NCBI GenBank assembly: GCA_032622095.1
Contig: CP136068.1
Coordinates: forward strand, 369,607-433,606
DNA length: 64,000 bases
Direction of reading: 5' to 3'
Origin: Siphonodentalium dalli
Taxonomy: Eukaryota > Mollusca > Scaphopoda > Gadilida > Siphonodentaliidae
Shown: positions 54,094 to 64,000 of the stretch, piece after piece
Numbering within the stretch: position 1 is the stretch's first letter
How the letters are laid out: every line of letters starts with the position of its first letter
Notes under the pieces: generated by a model
Told to the model about the DNA's origin: nothing
What the model saw: the letters and a program-made list of their open reading frames with translations, nothing else
Database searches by the model: none
Translations under genes and position numbers: made by a program

Positions 54094-54887
54094 GATACCT
54101 ATATATGTGTGTGGTGGGGATACCTATATATGTATGTGGTGGGATACCTATATATATATGTGGTGGGGATACCTATATATGTATGTGGTGGGGATACCTA
54201 TATATTTGAGTGGTGGTGATACCTATATATGTATGTGGTGGGGAGACCTATATATGAATGTGGCGGGGATACCTATAGATGTGTGTGGTGGGGATACCTA
54301 TATATGTGGTGGTGATACATATAGATGTGTATGGTGGGGATACCTATAGATGTGTATGGAGGGGATACCTATATATGTGTGTGGCGGTGAAACATATAAA
54401 TGTGTATGGTGGGGATACCTATAGATGTGTGTGGTGGGGATACCTATAGATGTATGTGGTGGGGATACATATATATGTATGTGGTGGGGATACCTATAGA
54501 TGTATGTGGTGGGGATACCTATATATGTATGTGGCAGAGATACATATAGATGTGTGTGGTGGGGATACCTATAAATGTATGTGGAGGGGATACCTATATA
54601 TGTTTGTGGTGGTGATACCTATAGATGTATGTGGTGGGGATACCTATATATGTATGTGGTGGTGATACCTATATATGTATGTGGTGGTGATACCTATATA
54701 TGTATGTGGTGGGGATACCTATATATGTATGTGGTGGGGATATCTATGTATGCATGTGGCGGAATACCTATATATGTATGTGGTGGGGATACCTATATAT
54801 GTATGTGGTGGGGATACCTATAGATGTATGTGGTGGGGATACCTATATATGTATGTGGTGGGGATACCTATATATGCATGTGGCGGG
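54094..54887 (+). repeat. 794-bp tandem duplication, copy 1
   Basis: The unit recurs directly at 54888. The length of 794 bp equals 32 monomers minus 6, explained by a 21-bp monomer (-4) and two 24-bp monomers (GTGGTGGGATACC, GTGGCGGAATACC). The GGCGGAATACC form near 54768 is found only here and near 55562, which ties the two copies together. Confidence 0.9.
54294..54314 (+). repeat. 21-bp truncated monomer
   Basis: The copy reads ATACCTATAT then ATGTGGTGGTG, 4 bp short of the consensus. It is found only here and at 55088-55108, exactly 794 bp away. Related copies near 39560, 43100 and 48945 keep the full length. Confidence 0.9.
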
Positions 54888-55650
54888 GATACCTATATAT
54901 GTGTGTGGTGGGGATACCTATATATGTATGTGGTGGGATACCTATATATGTATGTGGTGGGGATACCTATATATGTATGTGGTGGGGATACCTATATATT
55001 TGAGTGGTGGTGATACCTATATATGTATGTGGTGGGGAGACCTATATATGAATGTGGCGGGGATACCTATAGATGTGTGTGGTGGGGATACCTATATATG
55101 TGGTGGTGATACATATAGATGTGTATGGTGGGGATACCTATAGATGTGTATGGAGGGGATACCTATATATGTGTGTGGCGGTGAAACATATAGATGTGTA
55201 TGGTGGGGATACCTATAGATGTGTGTGGTGGGGATACCTATAGATGTATGTGGTGGGGATACATATATATGTATGTGGTGGGGATACCTATAGATGTATG
55301 TGGTGGGGATACCTATATATGTATGTGGCAGAGATACATATAGATGTGTGTGGTGGGGATACCTATAAATGTATGTGGAGGGGATACCTATATATGTTTG
55401 TGGTGGTGATACCTATAGATGTATGTGGTGGGGATACCTATATATGTATGTGGTGGTGATACCTATATATGTATGTGGTGGTGATACCTATATATGTATG
55501 TGGTGGGGATACCTATATATGTATGTGGTGGGGATATCTATGTATGCATGTGGCGGAATACCTATATATGTATGTGGTGGGGATACCTATATATGTATGT
55601 GGCGGGGATACCTATAGATGTATGTGGTGGGGATACCTATATATGTATGT
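54888..55650 (+). repeat. 794-bp tandem duplication, copy 2
   Basis: Partner of 54094-54887. It follows copy 1 through the 21-bp monomer (55088) and the GGCGGAATACC monomer (55562), then departs near 55650, where GTGGTGGTGATACC replaces GTGGTGGGGATACC. One internal difference is GGCGGGG near 55601, where copy 1 has GGTGGGG. Confidence 0.88.
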
Positions 55651-57241
55651 GGTGGTGATACCTATATATGTATGTGGTGGTGATACCTATATATGTATGT
55701 GGTGGGGATACCTATATATGTATGTGGTGGGGATACCTATATATGCATGTGGCGGGATACCTATAGATGTATGTGGTGGGGATACCTATATATGCATGTG
55801 GCGGGATACCTATAGATGTATGTGGTGGGGATACCTATATATGTATGTGGTGGGGATACCTATATATGTATGTGGTGGGGATACCTTTAGATGTGTGTGG
55901 TGGTGATACCTATATATGTATGTGGTGGTGATACCTATATATGTATGTGGTGGGGATACCTATATATGTGTGTGGTGGGGATACCTATATATGTATGTGG
56001 TGGGGATACCTATATATGTTTGTGGTGGGGATACCTATATATGTATGTGGTGGGGATACCTATATATTTGAGTGGTGGTGATACCTATATATGTATGTGG
56101 TGGGGAGACCTATATATGAATGTGGCGGGGATACCTATAGATGTGTGTGGTGGGGATACCTATAGATGTGTGTGGTGGGGATACATATAGATGTGTATGG
56201 TGGGGATACCTATAGATGTGTATGGAGGGGATACCTACAGATGTATGTGGTAGGGATACCTATACATGTGTGTGGCGGTGAAACATATAGATGTGTGTGG
56301 TGGGGATACCTATAGATGTATGTGGTGGGGATACCTATATATGTATGTGGCAGTGATACATATAGATGTGTGTGGTGGGAATACCTATAAATGTATGTGG
56401 TGGGGATACCTATATATGTATGTGGTGGGGATACCTATAGATGTATGCGGTGGGGATACCTATATATGTGTGTGGCGGTGATACATATAGATGTGTATGG
56501 TGGGGATACCTATAGATGTGTATGGAGGGGAAACCTATAGATGTATGTGGTGGGGATACCTATATATGTGTGTGGCGGTGAAACATATAGATGTGTATGG
56601 TGGGGATACCTATATATGTATGTGGTGGGGATACCTATATATGTATGTGGTGGGGATACCTATAGATGTATGTGGTGGGGATACTTATATATGTATGTGG
56701 TGGGGATACATATATATGTGTGTGGTGGGGATACCTATAGATGTATGTGGTGGGGATAACTATATATGTATGTGGTGGGGATACCTATAGATGTATGTGG
56801 TGGGGATACCTATATATGTAATTGGTGGGGATACCTATATATGTAATTGGTGGGGATACCTATATATGTGTGTGGTGGGGATACCTATAGATGTATGTGG
56901 TGGGGATACCTATATATGTGTGTGGTGGGGATACATATAGATGTATGTGGTGGGATACCTATATATGTATGTGGTGGGGATACCTATATATGTATGTGGT
57001 GGGAATACCTATATATGTTTGTGGTGGGGATACCTATAGATGTATGTGGTGGGGATACCTATATTTGTATGTGGTGGGGATACCTATATATGTGTGTGGT
57101 GGTGATACCTATATATGTATGTGGTGGGGATACCTATAGATGTGTTGTGGGGATACCTATAGATGTATGTGGTGGGGATACCTATAGATGTGTGTCGCGG
57201 GGATACATATATATGTGTGTGGCGGGGATATTTATATATGT
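55651..57241 (+). repeat. Mosaic HOR stretch before the 57.2-kb block
   Basis: Two GCATGTGGCGGGATACC monomers 50 bp apart (near 55744 and 55794) open this stretch. From about 55890 it follows 51480-51780. From about 56540 to 57140 it follows the 41.0-41.5-kb subtype, with two successive GTAATTGGTGGGG monomers near 56817-56850 that I saw nowhere else. Those two look like a one-monomer duplication made after the variant arose. Confidence 0.75.
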
Positions 57242-58321
57242 ATGTGGCGGGGATACCTATATATGTGTGTGGTGGGGATACCTATATATGTATGTGGTGG
57301 GGATACCTATATATGTGTGTGGTGGGGATACCTATATATGTATGTGGTGGGGATACCTATATATGTATGTGGCGGGGATACCTATATACGTGTGTGGTGG
57401 GGATACCTATATATGTATGTGGTGGGGATACCTATATATGTATGTCGTGGGGATACCTATATACGTGTGTGGTGGGGAGACCTATATATGTATGTGGTGG
57501 GGAGACCTATAGATGTATGTGGTGGTGTTACCTATATATGTATGTGGTGGGGATACCTATATATGTATGTGGTGGTGATACCTATAGATGTATGTGGTGG
57601 TGATACCTATATATGTATGTGGTGGTGATACCTATATATGTATGTGGTGGGGATACCTATATATGTGTGTGGTGGGGATATCTATAGATGTTTGTGGCGG
57701 GGAGACCTATATATGAATGTGGTGGGGATACCTATATATGTGTGTGGTGGGGACACCTATAGATGTGTGTGGTGGGGAAACCTATAGGTGTATGTGGTGG
57801 GGAGACCTATTTATGTATGTGGTGGGGATACCTATATATGTATGTGGCGGGGATACCTATATATGTATGTGGTGGGGATACCTATATATGTATGTGGTGG
57901 GAATACCTATAGATGTGTGTGGTGGGGATACATATAGATGAGTGTGGTGGGGATACCTATACATGTGTGTGGTCGGGATACCTATAGATGTGTGTGGTGG
58001 TGATACCTATATATGTGTGTGGTGGGGATACCTATATATGTATGTGGTGGTGATACCTATAGATGTATGTGGTTGGGATACCTATATATGTATGTGGTGG
58101 TGTTACCTATATATGTATGTGGTGGTGATACCTATATATGTATGTGGTGGGGATACCTATATATGTATGTGGTGGGGATACCTATATATGCATGTGGCGG
58201 GATACCTATAGATGTATGTGGTGGGGATACCTATATATGTATGTGGTGGGGATACCTATAGATGTATGTGGTGGGGATACATATATATGTATGTGGTGGG
58301 GATACCTATAGATGTATGTGG
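57242..58321 (+). repeat. 1.08-kb block, copy 2 (spacing 4,681 bp)
   Basis: Partner of 52561-53640. Agreement ends near 58321, where this copy has a GCATGTGG monomer and the partner GTATGTGG. The stretch 58322-58516 is a short bridge with a private CTATAATTGTGTG monomer near 58357. Confidence 0.83.
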
Positions 58322-58516
58322 TGGGGATACCTATATATGCATGTGGTGGGGATACCTATAATTGTGTGTGGTGGGGATACCTATATATGTATGTGGCGGG
58401 GATACCTATATATGTATGTGGTGGGGATACCTATATATGTGTGTGGTGGTGATACCTATAGATGTATGTGGTGGGGATACCTATATATGTGTGTGGTGGT
58501 GATACCTATATATGTG

Positions 58517-61500
58517 TGTGGTGGGGATACCTATATATGTGTGTGGTGGGGATACCTATATATGTATGTGGTGGGAATACCTATATATGTATGTGGCGGG
58601 GATACCTATATACGTGTGTGGTGGGGATACCTATATATGTATGTGCTGGGGATACCTATATATGTATGTCGTGGGGATACCTATATACGTGTGTGGTGGG
58701 GAGACCTATATATGTATGTGGTGGGGAGACCTATAGATGTATGTGGTGGTGTTACCTATATATGTATGTGGTGGGGATACCTATATATGTATGTGGTGGT
58801 GATACCTATAGATGTATGTGGTGGTGATACCTATATATGTATGTGGTGGTGATACCTATATATGTATGTGGTGGGGATACCTATATATGTGTGTGGTGGG
58901 GATATCTATAGATGTTTGTGGCGGGGAGACCTATATATGAATGTGGTGGGGATACCTATATATGTGTGTGGTGGGGACACCTATAGATGTGTGTGGTGGG
59001 AAAACCTATAGGTGTATGTGGTGGGGAGACCTATTTATGTATGTGGTGGGGATACCTATATATGTATGTGGCGGGGATACCTATATATGTATGTGGTGGG
59101 GATACCTATATATGTATGTGGTGGGGATACCTATATATGTATGTGGCAGTGATACATATAGATGTGTGTGGTGGGAATACCTATAAATGTATGTGGTGGG
59201 GATACCTATATATGTATGTGGTGGGGATACCTATAGATGTATGCGGTGGGGATACCTATATATGTTTGTGGCGGTGATACATATAGATGTGTATGGTGGG
59301 GATACCTATATATGTATGTGGTGGGGATACCTATATATGTATGTGGTGGGGATACATATATATGTGTGTGGTGGGGATACCTATAGATGTATGTGGTGGG
59401 GATAACTATATATGTATGTGGTGGGGATACCTATAGATGTATGTGGTGGGGATACCTATATATGTTTTTGGTGGGGATACCTATATATGTGTGTGGTGGG
59501 GATACCTATAGATGTATGTGGTGGGGATACCTATATATGTGTGTGGTGGGGATACATATAGATGTATGTGGTGGGATACCTATATATGTATGTGGTGGGG
59601 ATACCTATATATGCATGTGGTGGGGATACCTATATATGTGTGTGGTGGGGATACCTATATATGTATGTGGCGGGGATACCTATATATGTATGTGGTGGGG
59701 ATACCTATATATATATGTGGTGTGGATACCTATATATGTATGTGGTGGGGATACCTATATATTTGACTGGTGGTGATACCTATATATGTATGTGGTGGGG
59801 AGACCTATATATGAATGTGGCGGGGATACCTATAGATGTGTGTGGTGGGGATACCTATATATGTGTGTGGTGGTGATACATATAGATGTGTATGGTGGGG
59901 ATACCTATAGATGTGTATGGAGGGGATACCTATATATGTGTGTGGCGGTGAAACATATAGATGTGTATGGTGGGGATACCTATAGATGTCTGTGGTGGGG
60001 ATACCTATAGATGTATGTGGTGGGGATACCTATATATGTATGTGGTGGGGATACCTATAGATGTATGTGGTGGGGATACCTATATATGTATGTGGCAGAG
60101 ATACATATAGATGTGTGTGGTGGGGATACCTATAAATGTATGTGGAGGGGATACCTATATATGTTTGTGGTGGTGATACCTATAGATGTATGTGGTGGGG
60201 ATACCTATATATGTATGTGGTGGTGATACCTATATATGTATGTGGTGGTGATACCTATATATGTATGTGGTGGGGATACCTATATATGTATGTGGTGGGG
60301 ATATCTATGTATGCATGTGGCGGGATACCTATATATGTATGTGGTGGGGATACCTATATATGTATGTGGCGGGGATACCTATAGATGTATGTGGTGGGGA
60401 TACCTATATATGTATGTGGTGGGGATACCTATATATGCATGTGGCGGGGATACCTATATATGTGTGTGGTGGCTATACCTATATATGTATGTGGCGGGGA
60501 TACCTATAGATATATGTGGTGAGGATACCTATATATGTATGTGGTGGTGATACCTATATATGTATGTGGTGCTGATACCTATATATGTATGTGGTGGTGA
60601 TACCTATATATGTATGTGGTGGGGATACCTATATATGTGTGTGGTGGGGATACCTATATATGTATGTGGTGGGGATACCTATATATGTTTGTGGGGGGAT
60701 ACCTATATATGTATGTGGTGGGGATACCTATATATTTGAGTGGTGGTGATACCTATATATGTATGTGGTGGGGAGACCTGTATATGAATGTGGCGGGGAT
60801 ACCTATAGATGTGTGTGGTGGGGATACCTATAGATGTGTGTGGTGGGGATACATATAGATGTGTATGGTGGGGATACCTATAGATGTGTATGGAGGGGAT
60901 ACCTATAGATGTATGTGGTAGGGATACCTATACATGTGTGTGGCGGTGAAACATATAGATGTGTATGGTGGGGATACCTATATATTTGTGTGGTGGGGAT
61001 ACCTATAGATGTGTGTGGTGGCGATACATATAGATGTGTGTGGTGGGGATACCTATAGATGTATGTGGTGGGGATACCTATATATGTATGTGGCAGTGAT
61101 ACATATAGATGTGTGTGGTGGGAATACCTATAAACGTATGTGGTGGGGATACCTATATATGTATGTGGTGGGGATACCTATAGATGTATGCGGTGGGGAT
61201 ACCTATATATGTGTGTGGCGGTGATACATATAGATGTGTATGGTGGGGATACCTATAGATGTGTATGGAGGGGAAACCTATAGATGTATGTGGTGGGGAT
61301 ATCTATATGTGTGTGGCGGTGAAACATATAGATGTGTATGGTGGGGATACCTATATATGTATGTGGTGGGGATACCTATATATGTATGTGGTGGGGATAC
61401 ATATATATGTGTGTGGTGGGGATACCTATAGATGTATGTGGTGGGGATAACTATATATGTATGTGGTGGGGATACCTATAGATGTATGTGGTGGGGATAC

Positions 61501-64000
61501 CTATATATGTATTTGGTGGGGATACCTATATATGTGTGTGGTGGGGATACCTATAGATGTATGTGGTGGGGATACCTATATATGTGTGTGGTGGGGATAC
61601 ATATAGATGTATGTGGTGGGATACCTATATATGTATGTGGTGGGGATACCTATATATGTATGTGGTGGGGATACCTATATATGTTTGTGGTGGGGATACA
61701 TATAGATGTATGTGGTGGGGATACCTATATTTGTATGTGGTGGGGATACCTATATATGTGTGTGGTGGTGATACCTATATATGTATGTGGTGGGGATACC
61801 TATAGATGTGTTGTGGGGATACCTATAGATGTATGTGGTGGGGATACCTATAGATGTGTGTCGCGGGGATACCTATATATGTATGTGGTGGGGATACCTA
61901 TATATGTGTGTGGTGGGGATACCTATATATGTATGTGGTGGGGATACCTATATATGTATGTGGCGGGGATACCTATATACGTGTGTGGTGGGGATACCTA
62001 TATATGTATGTGGTGGGGATACCTATATATGTATATCGTGGGGATACCTATATACGTGTGTGGTGGGGAGACCTATATATGTATGTGGTGGGGAGACCTA
62101 TAGATGTATGTGGTGGTGTTACCTATATATGTATGTGGTGGGGATACCTATATATGTATGTGGTGGTGATACCTATAGATGTATGTGGTGGTGATACCTA
62201 TATATGTATGTGGTGGTGATACCTATATATGTATGTGGTGGGGATACCTATATATGTGTGTGGTGGGGATATCTATAGATGTTTGTGGCGGGGAGACCTA
62301 TATATGAATGTGGTGGGGATACCTATATATGTGTGTGGTGGGGACACCTATAGATGTGTGTGGTGGGGAAACCTATAGGTGTATGTGGTGGGGAGACCTA
62401 TTTATGTATGTGGTGGGGATACCTATATATGTATGTGGCGGGGATACCTATATATGTATGTGGTGGGGATACCTATATATGTATGTGGTGGGGATACCTA
62501 TAGATGTGTGTGGTGGGGATACATATAGATGTGTGTGGTGGGGATACCTATACATGTGTGTGGTCGGGATACCTATAGATGTGTGTGGTGGTGATACCTA
62601 TATATGTGTGTGGTGGGGATACCTATATATGTATGTGGTGGTGATACCTATAGATGTATGTGGTTGGGATACCTATATATGTATGTGGTGGTGTTACCTA
62701 TATATGTATGTGGTGGTGATACCTATATATGTATGTGGTGGGGATACCTATATATGTATGTGGTGGGGATACCTATATATGCATGTGGTGGGGATACCTA
62801 TATATGTGTGTGGTGGGGATACCTATATATGTAAGTGGCGGGGATACCTATATATGTATGTGGTGGGGATACCTATATATGTGTGTGGTGGTGATACCTA
62901 TAGATGTATGTGGTGGGGATACCTATATATGTGTGTGGTGGTGATACCTATATATGTGTGTGGTGGGGATACCTATATATGTATGTGGTGGGGAGACCTA
63001 TATATGTATGTGGTGGGGATACCTATATGTATGTGGTGGGGATACCATAGAGATGTATGTGGTGGGGATACCTATATATGTATGTGGTGGGAATACCTAT
63101 ATATGTATGTGGTGGGGATACCTATAGATGTATGTGGTGGTGATACCTATATATGTATGTGGTGGTGATACCTATATATGTATGTGGTGGGGATACCTAT
63201 ATATGTGTGTGGTGGGGATACCTATATATGTATGTGGTGGGATACCTATATATATATGTGGTGTGGATACCTATATATGTATGTGGTGGGGATACCTATA
63301 TATTTGAGTGGTGGTGATACCTATATATGTATGTGGTGGGGAGACCTATATATGAGTGTGGCGGGGATACCTATAGATGTGTGTGGTGGGGATACCTATA
63401 TATGTGTGTGGTGGTGATACATATAGATGTGTATGGTGGGGATACCTATAGATGTGTATGGAGGGGATACCTATATATGTGTGTGGCGGTGAAACATATA
63501 GATGTGTATGGTGGGGATACCTATAGATGTGTGTGGTGGGGATACCTATAGATGTATGTGGTGGGGATACCTATATATGTATGTGGTGGGGATACCTATA
63601 GATGTATGTGGTGGGGATACCTATATATGTATGTGGCAGAGATACATATAGATGTGTGTGGTGGGGATACCTATAAATGTATGTGGAGGGGATACCTATA
63701 TATGTTTGTGGTGGTGATACCTATAGATGTATGTGGTGGGGATACCTATATATGTATGTGGTGGTGATATCTATATATGTATGTGGTGGTGATAACTATA
63801 TATGTATGTGGTGGGGATACCTATATATGTATGTGGTGGGGATATCTATGTATGCATGTGGCGGGATACCTATATATGTATGTGGTGGGGATACCTATAT
63901 ATGTATGTGGTGGGGATACCTATAGATGTATGTGGTGGGGATACCTATATATGTATGTGGTGGGGATACCTATATATGCATGTGGCGGGGATACCTATAT
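58517..64000 (+). repeat. Near-identical block R, copy 2
   Basis: Partner of 38210-43693 at a constant 20,307 bp, running to the window edge. It contains its own internal 3,541-bp repeat pair (59786-60350 and 63327-63900), as copy 1 does at 39479 and 43020. The single difference I found, C at 59990, makes GTCTGTGG, where copy 1 has GTGTGTGG. Confidence 0.93.

Larger units (their letters stand above)
1..64000 (+). repeat. 25-bp satellite array filling the whole window
   Basis: Every line of the window is a variant of one 25-bp monomer: ATGTATGTGGTGGGG followed by ATACCTATAT. All copies run in the same direction, and I saw no inverted copy and no foreign insert. At 25 bp per copy the window holds about 2,560 monomers. 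Recurrent substitutions (position 1 is the A of ATG) are 5 A/G, 7 G/A, 11 T/C/A, 14 G/T, 17 T/G/A, 20 C/A and 25 T/G. The consensus is 40% G+C with 8 G and 2 C on this strand. It has no stop codon in any forward frame; on the reverse strand it carries one TAG per monomer, so each reverse frame is closed about every 75 bp. A tandem array of this size with nested higher-order repeats is typical of eukaryotic satellite DNA. I do not recognise the family and cannot name the organism. No gene of any kind is supported anywhere in the 64 kb. Confidence 0.98.

Noticed and set aside
1-64000. CRISPR array
   Set aside because: There are no unique spacers between repeats. The 25-bp units abut directly and grade into one another by substitutions.
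1-64000. Telomeric repeat or interstitial telomere
   Set aside because: The unit is 25 bp and has no TTAGGG, TTTAGGG or similar core. A subtelomeric position is possible but not shown.
1-64000. CENP-B box or known centromeric satellite
   Set aside because: I saw no TTCG core with the needed CGGG spacing, and the monomer is far shorter than the ~170-bp alphoid type. A centromeric role cannot be excluded but has no direct support.
1-64000. TATA boxes and promoters
   Set aside because: TATATAT occurs in nearly every monomer as part of the repeat. With about 2,500 copies and no gene, it has no value as a promoter call.
1-64000. tRNA, rRNA or other RNA genes
   Set aside because: The low-complexity 25-bp periodicity leaves no room for conserved RNA cores, and I found no CCA-type stem or rRNA-like segment.
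1-64000. Repeat domain of a bacterial or phage surface protein gene
   Set aside because: Coding repeats keep lengths that are multiples of 3. Here the unit is 25 bp, with frequent indels of 1, 2, 4 and 6 bp and no selection for frame.
1-64000. Transposon-borne repeats or terminal inverted repeats
   Set aside because: No inverted copies, target-site duplications or protein-coding remnants were seen. All duplications are direct and in the same orientation.

Overview
The window is one uninterrupted tandem array of a 25-bp satellite (minisatellite) monomer, about 2,560 copies in 64 kb, all head-to-tail in the same orientation. The consensus monomer on the + strand is a 15-base part, ATGTATGTGGTGGGG, followed by a 10-base part, ATACCTATAT. 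I found no stretch that leaves the repeat: no gene, RNA gene, transposon or unique spacer. An array this long with layered higher-order repeats (HORs) points to a eukaryotic nuclear genome, probably heterochromatic, pericentromeric or subtelomeric. The species and chromosomal position cannot be read from the sequence.

The monomer is 40% G+C with strong strand asymmetry (8 G and 2 C per + strand copy). It contains no stop codon in any forward frame, and 25 is not a multiple of 3. Each forward frame therefore reads through for hundreds of codons and cycles through the same 25-residue peptide every 75 bp. This produces many long open frames on the + strand (longest 433 codons, 21085-22386). I treat all of them as by-products of the repeat and annotate none as genes.

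Monomers differ at a few recurrent sites: A/G at position 5, G/A at 7, T/C/A at 11, G/T at 14, T/G/A at 17, C/A at 20 and T/G at 25. They also differ by rare indels giving 19-, 21-, 23-, 24-, 26- and 28-bp copies. These variants act as bar codes that reveal duplications of 350 bp to more than 7 kb.

Layout. Left domain (1 to about 32.5 kb): a left-edge block; a 1,298-bp tandem pair (480-3075); a block 1609-8456 that recurs collinearly at 17020-24387; a shorter partial copy at 8457-11765; fragments at 11766-13883; a 1,573-bp tandem pair (13884-17040); a 575/602-bp local duplication (21300-22477); and a 4,192-bp tandem duplication (22158-30490) with a visible junction near 26350. Transition (about 32.5-37.4 kb): a mosaic of both families. 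Right domain (about 37.4-64 kb): HORs recurring every 3.4-5.8 kb, with a nested 350-bp duplication inside a 1,722-bp tandem duplication (44235-47678), a 794-bp pair (54094-55650), and a block of at least 5.48 kb (38210-43693) repeated almost without change at 58517-64000.

The arrangement is what repeated unequal exchange or replication-based amplification produces in a satellite. The youngest events (20,307-bp spacing, 4,192 bp, 1,722 bp) are still almost unmutated. No genes work together here; the content is structural repeat DNA. Block boundaries are read by eye and are good to roughly one monomer unless stated.
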